64,000 nucleotides of DNA from contig NZ_CP017258.1 in assembly GCF_002022005.1 (NCBI RefSeq), positions 1,694,338-1,758,337 of the forward strand, written 5' to 3'. Positions within the stretch are counted from its first letter, which is position 1. Every line of letters starts with the position of its first letter. Made by a program: the position numbers and the translations under genes. The DNA comes from Campylobacter pinnipediorum subsp. caledonicus (lineage in GTDB: Bacteria > Campylobacterota > Campylobacteria > Campylobacterales > Campylobacteraceae). The notes beneath the pieces are model-generated. The model was not told where the DNA came from and did not search any database. It saw only the letters and a program-made list of their open reading frames with translations. This document shows, in pieces, positions 9,219 to 16,730 of this stretch.

Positions 9219-9335
9219 AAACTCACCTTTAATTTTTATTTGATAAAAAGTCTATTTGAATTTTACATTTTTATTTTTAAGAAAAATTAAAACTTTTATT
9301 GGTAGTATTGGGTAAATAATTTTTTTGAGGTTAAT

Positions 9336-9488
9336 GTGTTAAAAATATTTTTTACGATCGCGATTGGCTTATGTTTTACCTACGCATACAACAATGGCTC
9401 CATAGATATGCATGGCGGTAAAGAGCAAAAATATCGTGGTTTTTCTACTAATCAAAAAATGGATACAAACAAAACTATACAAAGATAA
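9336..9488 (+). CDS. Small secreted protein of about 50 residues (GTG start)
   Basis: The reading frame GTG-TTA-AAA runs 51 codons, preceded by TTGAGG at a good ribosome-binding distance. The product starts with a plausible signal peptide (VLKIFFTIAIGLCFTYA) followed by a short polar mature part rich in Lys, Gln and Asn. The ATG two bases upstream is out of frame and stops at once. I do not recognise a family. It lies 50 bp before the 144-residue hypothetical gene on the same strand and may share its transcript. Confidence 0.5.
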   Translation: MLKIFFTIAIGLCFTYAYNNGSIDMHGGKEQKYRGFSTNQKMDTNKTIQR

Positions 9489-9538
9489 ATCGTTTGTGAC
9501 ATAATCGATACTTTAAAGTGTAAGGAAAATTATAAAAT

Positions 9539-9973
9539 ATGCAATTAAATTTTAAATTAAACTGTTTATTGGCATTTCGCGAATTTTTAGTTTATCACCA
9601 TAAATCACTAGAGTTTAGAGCCAAAGTCTTTGCAGCAATAATAGGCTCTAAATTTGATCCTAGTGAAGATGACTTTGTAATGCTTTATGATATTGCTAAT
9701 GAGATTTATTCAGACGATGAAACAAGAAAAACATTTTTGGTTAAAGCCACAAAAGAGTATGTAGCAAAGGTAAAAACTAAAGATAGACTTACACTAGACT
9801 CGCTTTTAATGAGCATAGACAGAGATTTAAAAACACACAAAAGATATGCGAAAAAGATAGACTTTGCACACCTAAGAAGACTTATGAGTGGGTGTGAACA
9901 TGAAATGCTTATACAACAAAGAGTTTATGAATTTCTTATAAGCGAAGTTAAGAGGTATCTACATATCATTTAG
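9539..9973 (+). CDS. Conserved-looking hypothetical protein, helical
   Basis: A 144-residue, strongly charged and probably all-helical soluble protein with no signal peptide or membrane segment. The central stretch (about 25-70, FRAKVFAAIIGSK to ANEIYSDDETRKT) loosely resembles a TerB-like helical bundle, but I cannot place it with confidence. Codon use is like its neighbours. It follows the small secreted gene and is convergent with the first autotransporter, the two being separated by a bidirectional terminator. Confidence 0.7.
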   Translation: MQLNFKLNCLLAFREFLVYHHKSLEFRAKVFAAIIGSKFDPSEDDFVMLYDIANEIYSDDETRKTFLVKATKEYVAKVKTKDRLTLDSLLMSIDRDLKTHKRYAKKIDFAHLRRLMSGCEHEMLIQQRVYEFLISEVKRYLHII

Positions 9974-10005
9974 TTTTTATAGCTAAGCGCTACTTATTTT
10001 ATATA

Positions 10006-10030
10006 AAACAACCCCTAAAAGGGGTCGTTT
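10006..10030. terminator. Bidirectional terminator after autotransporter AT1
   Basis: AAAACAACCCC (to 10015) pairs with GGGGTCGTTT (10021-10030) over a short TAAAA loop, with one wobble position. It separates the hypothetical gene from AT1. It differs from the hairpin used after AT2, AT3 and AT4. Confidence 0.75.
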
Positions 10031-10039
10031 ATCTAGACA

Positions 10040-11839
10040 TTAAAACTTATAAGAAAGTCCTACAGTTCCATTGTAGTATTTTGATTCTGATTTAGCTTTT
10101 ACGCCAAAGTTTATATTTGTAGATAGATTATCAGTTAGTTTCATCTCTGCACCTGTTTTAAGTGTAAAGAATGTATGCTTATCTTTTTTAGATGCATATT
10201 TGATATTTTCTGTTGAGTTTACAAATGCTAGTTCTGTATCTTTCATACTTTTACGTAACTCTTTTTGGATACCTGGAGTTATGTATAAGAAGTTACCGTT
10301 TGCTATGTATTTTCTAAACTCTACTGCTGCTTTAGCTGATAGTGTTTTTACAGTAGTTCCTTTAAAGCTTACAGGAACTTTACCAGTTTCTTTAAAGCCT
10401 TTAGTACTTACATGGCTATATTCTAAACCAATCATTGGTTTCATAAAAGAGTTGTTGTTTGTATCAAATATATGACCATAATCAATACTTGCATCAAAGA
10501 ATTTAGTATTATATTTACCATTAGCATCAAAGTCTGGGTTTGTAGTTACTTTTCTATCTAGTTTGTTTTTACCTTTACCATAAGATACTTTAGCATCTAT
10601 TTCGTTTTGATCAATATACATTCTAGTATAAGCACCAAAGTGGTAGTTATCTGATTTGGTTGTTAGTGTATTGCTTGATGACTTAGCATTAGTATATCCA
10701 GCATATCCACCAATTATCATATTATCAAATGCTTTATCATAACCTAGCATAAATCCATAAGTATTTGTATTTGCTTGAGATTTTAATTTAGCTTTACCAC
10801 CCATGATATTTCCCCATAGGTTACTGTCATAGTTAAATCTATTTGTATACTCTTTTACTACACTTGAAAGAGTATCTGCATTATCTGCAAATTTATTATC
10901 ACTTAGATTTTTTATAGCATAAGCTAAAGCTAAATCATCATTTAATGGATTGCTTAGTTTAGCAAGTCTTGAGTTTGTAGCCAATCCAGTATTTGATATT
11001 ATAGCATCTATAGTATCGATATTGTTAAAGCCACTGGTAATATCTTCTAAAGATTTGTTTAACACTTTACCTAACATAGCTATATCTTCAGCATCATAGT
11101 CTTCTTCTATAATACCAGAAAGTTTTTTATCATCTTTAACATTTAATAAAGATGATACTGTTTGAGCTTCATTGTTATTTAATTCATTAGCTGTTACTAT
11201 AGCTTCAGTTAAAAGCTTTTTATCTGCATCTTTAAAATTATCTTTTTTTAAAGCTTCTTCTGCATACTTATCTGCAATTTTTTTTACTTCTTTGTTTATA
11301 AAATCTTGTAGTTTTAAATATGAAGACTCATCTAATGGTTTATTGGTTTTCTTGTATTTTCCTAACGGTTTATCATCACCACCTTTAAATACTATCCTAT
11401 TTCCCTCTAACTCAGCTATTTTTTCACCATCAAGATAAACTTCATTTTTTTTGACATCAATAGCAAAAAGACAATCGTTTGTGTTATCTTTGCAGGTATC
11501 TTTACCATTTTTAGGTATAAAAACACCTTTTTTATCTTTGTTGATCACATCAAAATATTCAGTTAATTTAGTAGCATGACTATGTAATTCTTTAAGTGAT
11601 GGATTTCCCTTGTCGTCATAAAAATCCTTTGGAAATTTAGAACTATAGTTTTTAAAAAGATAACTACCAGCATCTACACTTTTTAAACTATCTTTAAAAG
11701 CTTTAACCTCTTTAACAATATTATCTTTCACGTCTTTTATGGTAAGATAATCTTGCTTCTCTTTATTTGCATCTGCAAAAGCACCTGTAGCGATAATAGC
11801 ACCTAATAATGTGCTACATGCAATCTTTGAAATTTTCAT
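10040..11839 (-). CDS. Autotransporter AT1, identical to AT2
   Basis: A 599-residue protein with a signal peptide (cleavage likely after AFA at 20-22), a mostly helical, lysine-rich passenger of about 300 residues, and a C-terminal beta-barrel domain from about 335. The last residues SYKF end in aromatic Phe, typical of outer-membrane barrels, and NLWGNIMGGKAK then GFMLGYDKAF are family-typical barrel strands. Family knowledge (type V secretion) predicts a surface-exposed or released passenger; what it binds is unknown. AAGGAG lies five bases before the ATG. The promoter has 11 consecutive G on the coding strand next to its -10 box. The only difference seen from AT2 and its flanks is tract length. 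Confidence 0.88.
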   Translation of the reverse strand: MKISKIACSTLLGAIIATGAFADANKEKQDYLTIKDVKDNIVKEVKAFKDSLKSVDAGSYLFKNYSSKFPKDFYDDKGNPSLKELHSHATKLTEYFDVINKDKKGVFIPKNGKDTCKDNTNDCLFAIDVKKNEVYLDGEKIAELEGNRIVFKGGDDKPLGKYKKTNKPLDESSYLKLQDFINKEVKKIADKYAEEALKKDNFKDADKKLLTEAIVTANELNNNEAQTVSSLLNVKDDKKLSGIIEEDYDAEDIAMLGKVLNKSLEDITSGFNNIDTIDAIISNTGLATNSRLAKLSNPLNDDLALAYAIKNLSDNKFADNADTLSSVVKEYTNRFNYDSNLWGNIMGGKAKLKSQANTNTYGFMLGYDKAFDNMIIGGYAGYTNAKSSSNTLTTKSDNYHFGAYTRMYIDQNEIDAKVSYGKGKNKLDRKVTTNPDFDANGKYNTKFFDASIDYGHIFDTNNNSFMKPMIGLEYSHVSTKGFKETGKVPVSFKGTTVKTLSAKAAVEFRKYIANGNFLYITPGIQKELRKSMKDTELAFVNSTENIKYASKKDKHTFFTLKTGAEMKLTDNLSTNINFGVKAKSESKYYNGTVGLSYKF

Positions 11840-11852
11840 TTTTTCTCCTTTT

Positions 11853-11871
11853 ATATAGATTATATCTATAT
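11853..11871. repeat. Inverted repeat in the AT1 5' untranslated region
   Basis: ATATAGAT (11853-11860) and ATCTATAT (11864-11871) form an 8-bp inverted repeat right beside the ribosome-binding site, with a further TATAGAT copy near 11885. The same element sits before AT2 (around 13842-13860). It is absent before AT3 and AT4, whose leaders are about 30 bases shorter. It could be an operator or an RNA hairpin. Confidence 0.5.
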
Positions 11872-11901
11872 TTAATATGCATTTATAGATATAAAAACTA
11901 T

Positions 11902-11930
11902 ATTTTACCCCCCCCCCCTATTAAAATAAG
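11902..11930 (-). promoter_or_regulatory. AT1 promoter with phase-variable poly-G(11) tract
   Basis: On the coding strand, 11 G (11918-11908) directly precede TAAAAT (11907-11902), the likely -10 box, 63 bases before the ATG. A tract here sits in the -35/-10 spacer, so slippage would change spacing and promoter strength. G tracts of eight or more are known hypermutable sites in Campylobacter. Confidence 0.7.
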
Positions 11931-11992
11931 CTAAATATTTGATATAAATTTGTATGTTTTATAAGATTAGTGTTGTTTATGTATTGTGTGAT

Positions 11993-12021
11993 AACCACAA
12001 CCCTTGGTTAGAGTTGTGGTT
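11993..12021 (-). terminator. Hairpin terminator after AT2 (copy 1 of a repeated element)
   Basis: AACCACAAC (11993-12001) pairs with GTTGTGGTT (12013-12021). The same hairpin and about 80 bp of flanking sequence recur after AT3 and AT4. Confidence 0.75.
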
Positions 12022-12028
12022 TGTGTAA

Positions 12029-13828
12029 TTAAAACTTATAAGAAAGTCCTACAGTTCCATTGTAGTATTTTGATTCTGATTTAGCTTTTACGCCAAAGTT
12101 TATATTTGTAGATAGATTATCAGTTAGTTTCATCTCTGCACCTGTTTTAAGTGTAAAGAATGTATGCTTATCTTTTTTAGATGCATATTTGATATTTTCT
12201 GTTGAGTTTACAAATGCTAGTTCTGTATCTTTCATACTTTTACGTAACTCTTTTTGGATACCTGGAGTTATGTATAAGAAGTTACCGTTTGCTATGTATT
12301 TTCTAAACTCTACTGCTGCTTTAGCTGATAGTGTTTTTACAGTAGTTCCTTTAAAGCTTACAGGAACTTTACCAGTTTCTTTAAAGCCTTTAGTACTTAC
12401 ATGGCTATATTCTAAACCAATCATTGGTTTCATAAAAGAGTTGTTGTTTGTATCAAATATATGACCATAATCAATACTTGCATCAAAGAATTTAGTATTA
12501 TATTTACCATTAGCATCAAAGTCTGGGTTTGTAGTTACTTTTCTATCTAGTTTGTTTTTACCTTTACCATAAGATACTTTAGCATCTATTTCGTTTTGAT
12601 CAATATACATTCTAGTATAAGCACCAAAGTGGTAGTTATCTGATTTGGTTGTTAGTGTATTGCTTGATGACTTAGCATTAGTATATCCAGCATATCCACC
12701 AATTATCATATTATCAAATGCTTTATCATAACCTAGCATAAATCCATAAGTATTTGTATTTGCTTGAGATTTTAATTTAGCTTTACCACCCATGATATTT
12801 CCCCATAGGTTACTGTCATAGTTAAATCTATTTGTATACTCTTTTACTACACTTGAAAGAGTATCTGCATTATCTGCAAATTTATTATCACTTAGATTTT
12901 TTATAGCATAAGCTAAAGCTAAATCATCATTTAATGGATTGCTTAGTTTAGCAAGTCTTGAGTTTGTAGCCAATCCAGTATTTGATATTATAGCATCTAT
13001 AGTATCGATATTGTTAAAGCCACTGGTAATATCTTCTAAAGATTTGTTTAACACTTTACCTAACATAGCTATATCTTCAGCATCATAGTCTTCTTCTATA
13101 ATACCAGAAAGTTTTTTATCATCTTTAACATTTAATAAAGATGATACTGTTTGAGCTTCATTGTTATTTAATTCATTAGCTGTTACTATAGCTTCAGTTA
13201 AAAGCTTTTTATCTGCATCTTTAAAATTATCTTTTTTTAAAGCTTCTTCTGCATACTTATCTGCAATTTTTTTTACTTCTTTGTTTATAAAATCTTGTAG
13301 TTTTAAATATGAAGACTCATCTAATGGTTTATTGGTTTTCTTGTATTTTCCTAACGGTTTATCATCACCACCTTTAAATACTATCCTATTTCCCTCTAAC
13401 TCAGCTATTTTTTCACCATCAAGATAAACTTCATTTTTTTTGACATCAATAGCAAAAAGACAATCGTTTGTGTTATCTTTGCAGGTATCTTTACCATTTT
13501 TAGGTATAAAAACACCTTTTTTATCTTTGTTGATCACATCAAAATATTCAGTTAATTTAGTAGCATGACTATGTAATTCTTTAAGTGATGGATTTCCCTT
13601 GTCGTCATAAAAATCCTTTGGAAATTTAGAACTATAGTTTTTAAAAAGATAACTACCAGCATCTACACTTTTTAAACTATCTTTAAAAGCTTTAACCTCT
13701 TTAACAATATTATCTTTCACGTCTTTTATGGTAAGATAATCTTGCTTCTCTTTATTTGCATCTGCAAAAGCACCTGTAGCGATAATAGCACCTAATAATG
13801 TGCTACATGCAATCTTTGAAATTTTCAT
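12029..13828 (-). CDS. Autotransporter AT2, identical to AT1
   Basis: The encoded 599-residue protein is the same as AT1 at every residue: signal peptide, helical lysine-rich passenger to about residue 330, and beta-barrel ending in SYKF. The ribosome-binding site and leader are also identical. The promoter tract is 9 G instead of 11, so if tract length sets the expression state, the two copies may be in different states. The repeated terminator element follows it (11993-12021). Such an exact copy implies very recent duplication or continuing gene conversion. Assembly collapse or error cannot be ruled out from sequence alone, but the differing tract lengths argue for two real copies. Confidence 0.88.
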   Translation of the reverse strand: MKISKIACSTLLGAIIATGAFADANKEKQDYLTIKDVKDNIVKEVKAFKDSLKSVDAGSYLFKNYSSKFPKDFYDDKGNPSLKELHSHATKLTEYFDVINKDKKGVFIPKNGKDTCKDNTNDCLFAIDVKKNEVYLDGEKIAELEGNRIVFKGGDDKPLGKYKKTNKPLDESSYLKLQDFINKEVKKIADKYAEEALKKDNFKDADKKLLTEAIVTANELNNNEAQTVSSLLNVKDDKKLSGIIEEDYDAEDIAMLGKVLNKSLEDITSGFNNIDTIDAIISNTGLATNSRLAKLSNPLNDDLALAYAIKNLSDNKFADNADTLSSVVKEYTNRFNYDSNLWGNIMGGKAKLKSQANTNTYGFMLGYDKAFDNMIIGGYAGYTNAKSSSNTLTTKSDNYHFGAYTRMYIDQNEIDAKVSYGKGKNKLDRKVTTNPDFDANGKYNTKFFDASIDYGHIFDTNNNSFMKPMIGLEYSHVSTKGFKETGKVPVSFKGTTVKTLSAKAAVEFRKYIANGNFLYITPGIQKELRKSMKDTELAFVNSTENIKYASKKDKHTFFTLKTGAEMKLTDNLSTNINFGVKAKSESKYYNGTVGLSYKF

Positions 13829-13890
13829 TTTTTCTCCTTTTATATAGATTATATCTATATTTAATATGCATTTATAGATATAAAAACTAT

Positions 13891-13917
13891 ATTTTACCCC
13901 CCCCCTATTAAAATAAG
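13891..13917 (-). promoter_or_regulatory. AT2 promoter with phase-variable poly-G(9) tract
   Basis: Nine G on the coding strand (13905-13897) directly precede TAAAAT (13896-13891). All surrounding bases match the AT1 promoter, so the tract is the only changed position between the two copies. Confidence 0.7.
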
Positions 13918-13979
13918 CTAAATATTTGATATAAATTTGTATGTTTTATAAGATTAGTGTTGTTTATGTATTGTGTGAT

Positions 13980-14008
13980 AACCACAACCCTTGGTTAGAG
14001 TTGTGGTT
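13980..14008 (-). terminator. Hairpin terminator after AT3 (copy 2 of a repeated element)
   Basis: AACCACAAC (13980-13988) pairs with GTTGTGGTT (14000-14008); the sequence is identical to the copy after AT2. Confidence 0.75.
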
Positions 14009-14015
14009 TGTGTAA

Positions 14016-16553
14016 TTAAAACTTATAAGAAAGTCCTACAGTTCCATTGTAGTATTTTGATTCTGATTTAGCTTTTACGCCAAAGTTTATATTTGTAGAT
14101 AGATTATCAGTTAGTTTCATCTCTGCACCTGTTTTAAGTGTAAAGAATGTATGCTTATCTTTTTTAGATGCATATTTGATATTTTCTGTTGAGTTTACAA
14201 ATGCTAGTTCTGTATCTTTCATACTTTTACGTAACTCTTTTTGGATACCTGGAGTTATGTATAAGAAGTTACCGTTTGCTATGTATTTTCTAAACTCTAC
14301 TGCTGCTTTAGCTGATAGTGTTTTTACAGTAGTTCCTTTAAAGCTTACAGGAACTTTACCAGTTTCTTTAAAGCCTTTAGTACTTACATGGCTATATTCT
14401 AAACCAATCATTGGTTTCATAAAAGAGTTGTTGTTTGTATCAAATATATGACCATAATCAATACTTGCATCAAAGAATTTAGTATTATATTTACCATTAG
14501 CATCAAAGTCTGGGTTTGTAGTTACTTTTCTATCTAGTTTGTTTTTACCTTTACCATAAGATACTTTAGCATCTATTTCGTTTTGATCAATATACATTCT
14601 AGTATAAGCACCAAAGTGGTAGTTATCTGATTTGGTTGTTAGTGTATTGCTTGATGACTTAGCATTAGTATATCCAGCATATCCACCAATTATCATATTA
14701 TCAAATGCTTTATCATAACCTAGCATAAATCCATAAGTATTTGTATTTGCTTGAGATTTTAATTTAGCTTTACCACCCATGATATTTCCCCATAGGTTGC
14801 TGTCATAGTTAAATCTATTTGTATACTCTTTTACTACACTTGAAAGAGTATCTGCATTATCTGCAAATTTATTATCACTTAGATTTTTTATAGCATAAGC
14901 TAATGCTAGATCATCATTTAATGGATTGCTTAGTTTAGCAAGTCTTGAGTTTATAGCTGAACCAACACTTGATAAAAGTGTATCTACTGTTTTATTGTCT
15001 TTAAACTCTTTTGAAACTTCTTCTAATGTGCTATTTATATTTTTAGCTAAAGTAGCTATGTCTTTGGCTTTAACATTAAGTAGTAAATTCTCAACCTCTT
15101 TATTATTAACAACAGATAATAAAGATGATGTTGTTTGAGCTTCATCTTTGTTTAGTTCTAAATTTTTATCACTTGATATAGCTTCTGCTCTATCTTTTTT
15201 GGCTTTTTCTAGTTTTTTATCTAGTTCTGCTATTATTTTAGCTTTTGCTTCTGGATTTTTTGCTTTACGAGCTAGTTCTTGGGCTTCTTTTAGTTCTTTT
15301 TCGGCTTGTTCTAGTTTTGGTTGTAGTTCTTTTAGTTTTTGTTCGGCTTCTTTTTTGGCTTGTTCTAGTGCTTTTTCAGCTTTTTCTAATTCTTCGGTTT
15401 TTTGTTGTGCTAATTGTGCTTGTTTTTCTGATTCCTTAGTTTTTTCTGTGATTATTTTTTCTTTTTCTGTTTCAATTTGCTTTTGTCTTTCAAATTCTTG
15501 TTGTTGTTTTTCAAATTCTTGTTGTTGTTTTTCAAATTCTTGTTGTTTTTTATTTTCTAAACTTTGTTGTTTTTTAATTTCTTGTTCAAAACTTACTATT
15601 TCTTCTACTTTTTTTTGAATTTCATTTTTGATAGTAATTATTGTTTCAAGCATAGACTTAATCGAATCTGTTTCATTTTTTAGATCTTCTATTAATTTTC
15701 TCAAACCTTTTTTATTATCTTCTTTACCACCAATAATTTCATTTAATTTATTTGTTTTTTCTTGTTCTGTTTCAAGTTTGTTAAGCTTTGATTTATTAAC
15801 CAAACCTATTTTAGACAGAGTTTCCAATAATTTTATTTTTTCATTATTTTTATTACCATTTAAATCACCAGCTAATTGTTTTAGTTTATCATCAGTATAT
15901 CCATTTTCGCCTTTTAAAATTTCAATGGCATTATTAAGGTCATTTTTTGAACCTTTAAAAGTTTCTTTGGTTAATTCTTGTAAAATATCTTTTAATTCTG
16001 TTTGATTTTTAATTTTACTGTTTATTCCATTTTTTCCAAATACTTTTTCTTCAGCTTCTTTTTTAATCTTTTCATTTCGATCTTTTAAATTTTCAGCTAC
16101 TTTTTTTTCTTTTTCAATTTGTATTATTTCTGTTTCAGCTTTTTGTCTTTCTTTTTCAATTTTTTCTTTTGCTTGTTGTGCTTGTTGTGCTTGTTGTAAG
16201 GCTTTATTTTTTATATTTTCAGCTACTTTTTTTTCTTGTTCTGCTTGTTGTTTTAATTTTTCTGCTTCATTTCTTGCTTGTTCTGCTTGTTGTTTTTCTT
16301 TTTCAATTTTTTCTTTAGCTTGTTCTGCTTCTAATCTTGCATTTTTTGCTTGCTGTTTAGCTTGCTCAATTTGTTGTTTTTCTTGCTTAAATTTATCAAG
16401 AAATCCATCTTTACTAGCTTCTTCTAATTCTTTAATTTGGTTTTGGTTTTGGTTTTGTATATTATTTATTTCATCCAAAGATGAACTACCATAAACATTT
16501 ATCGTCATCATTGCACCTATAATAGTTGCACTAGCAATCATCGAAATTTTCAA
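14016..16553 (-). CDS. Autotransporter AT3 with long coiled-coil passenger (TTG start)
   Basis: An 845-residue autotransporter. After a signal peptide (residues 1-22), the passenger up to about residue 480 is a long coiled coil rich in Lys, Glu and Gln (runs such as EQAKQQAKNARLEAEQAKEK). It is followed by a helical linker and the barrel. The barrel DNA is identical to AT1/AT2 from the stop to 14798; mismatches begin at 14799 and the sequences soon diverge fully, the mark of gene conversion. The start is TTG at 16553: AAGGAG lies exactly six bases before it and it aligns with the ATG of AT1. The next in-frame ATG (codon 5) would shorten the signal peptide. The passenger contains 21-bp repeats. 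Confidence 0.87.
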   Translation of the reverse strand: MKISMIASATIIGAMMTINVYGSSSLDEINNIQNQNQNQIKELEEASKDGFLDKFKQEKQQIEQAKQQAKNARLEAEQAKEKIEKEKQQAEQARNEAEKLKQQAEQEKKVAENIKNKALQQAQQAQQAKEKIEKERQKAETEIIQIEKEKKVAENLKDRNEKIKKEAEEKVFGKNGINSKIKNQTELKDILQELTKETFKGSKNDLNNAIEILKGENGYTDDKLKQLAGDLNGNKNNEKIKLLETLSKIGLVNKSKLNKLETEQEKTNKLNEIIGGKEDNKKGLRKLIEDLKNETDSIKSMLETIITIKNEIQKKVEEIVSFEQEIKKQQSLENKKQQEFEKQQQEFEKQQQEFERQKQIETEKEKIITEKTKESEKQAQLAQQKTEELEKAEKALEQAKKEAEQKLKELQPKLEQAEKELKEAQELARKAKNPEAKAKIIAELDKKLEKAKKDRAEAISSDKNLELNKDEAQTTSSLLSVVNNKEVENLLLNVKAKDIATLAKNINSTLEEVSKEFKDNKTVDTLLSSVGSAINSRLAKLSNPLNDDLALAYAIKNLSDNKFADNADTLSSVVKEYTNRFNYDSNLWGNIMGGKAKLKSQANTNTYGFMLGYDKAFDNMIIGGYAGYTNAKSSSNTLTTKSDNYHFGAYTRMYIDQNEIDAKVSYGKGKNKLDRKVTTNPDFDANGKYNTKFFDASIDYGHIFDTNNNSFMKPMIGLEYSHVSTKGFKETGKVPVSFKGTTVKTLSAKAAVEFRKYIANGNFLYITPGIQKELRKSMKDTELAFVNSTENIKYASKKDKHTFFTLKTGAEMKLTDNLSTNINFGVKAKSESKYYNGTVGLSYKF
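15486..15548 (-). repeat. Three 21-bp repeats encoding heptads (EFEKQQQ) in AT3
   Basis: Three near-identical 21-bp units encode consecutive EFEKQQQ-type heptads. Since 21 bp is one coiled-coil heptad, gain or loss of units would change passenger length without breaking the frame or register. Confidence 0.8.
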
Positions 16554-16584
16554 CTTTTTCTCCTTAAGTAAAATTTAGCTAGGT

Positions 16585-16610
16585 ATTTTACCCCCCCCAT
16601 ATTAAAATAA
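16585..16610 (-). promoter_or_regulatory. AT3 promoter with poly-G(8) tract
   Basis: Eight G on the coding strand (16598-16591), after TTTTAATAT, directly precede TAAAAT (16590-16585). The leader is only 32 bases and lacks the TATAGAT inverted repeat of AT1/AT2. Confidence 0.65.
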
Positions 16611-16683
16611 GATAAATATTTGGTATAAATTTGTATGTTTTATAATGTTTTATAAGATTAGTGTTGTTTATGTATTGTGTGAT

Positions 16684-16712
16684 AACCACAACCCTTGGTT
16701 AGAGTTGTGGTT
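16684..16712 (-). terminator. Hairpin terminator after AT4 (copy 3 of a repeated element)
   Basis: AACCACAAC (16684-16692) pairs with GTTGTGGTT (16704-16712), the third copy of the intergenic element. The upstream flank here contains an extra ATGTTTTATA duplication. Confidence 0.75.
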
Positions 16713-16730
16713 TGTAGTTTAGTTGTGTTC

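Larger units (their letters stand above)
10037..12025. repeat. Tandem direct repeat, unit 1 (AT1 plus its promoter region and the end of the AT2 downstream region)
   Basis: This unit of about 1989 bp is repeated directly at 12026-14012. AT1 and AT2 encode identical 599-residue proteins, and the intergenic regions match except for poly-C length (11 versus 9). Identity continues past the unit: AT2 matches AT3 up to the first mismatch at 14799. The combined copies therefore run about 2.77 kb (10037-12811 against 12026-14798). The arrangement is what unequal crossing-over between conserved barrel regions would leave. Confidence 0.93.
12026..14012. repeat. Tandem direct repeat, unit 2 (AT2 plus its promoter region)
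   Basis: This is the second copy of the roughly 1989-bp unit that starts at 10037. It is two bases shorter, which is fully explained by the shorter homopolymer (9 versus 11). Its match with the following AT3 barrel continues to 14798. Confidence 0.93.

Noticed and set aside
10037..14012. Composite transposon as the cause of the duplicated unit
   Set aside because: There is no transposase, terminal inverted repeat or target-site duplication; homologous unequal exchange explains the boundaries.
15486..15548. CRISPR-like direct repeats
   Set aside because: The units are contiguous, in frame and without spacers; they encode heptads.
15148..15618. A 156-codon plus-strand frame rich in Ser, Phe and Cys
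   Set aside because: It is the antisense of the AT3 coiled coil; its skewed composition follows from Lys/Glu/Gln codons on the other strand.
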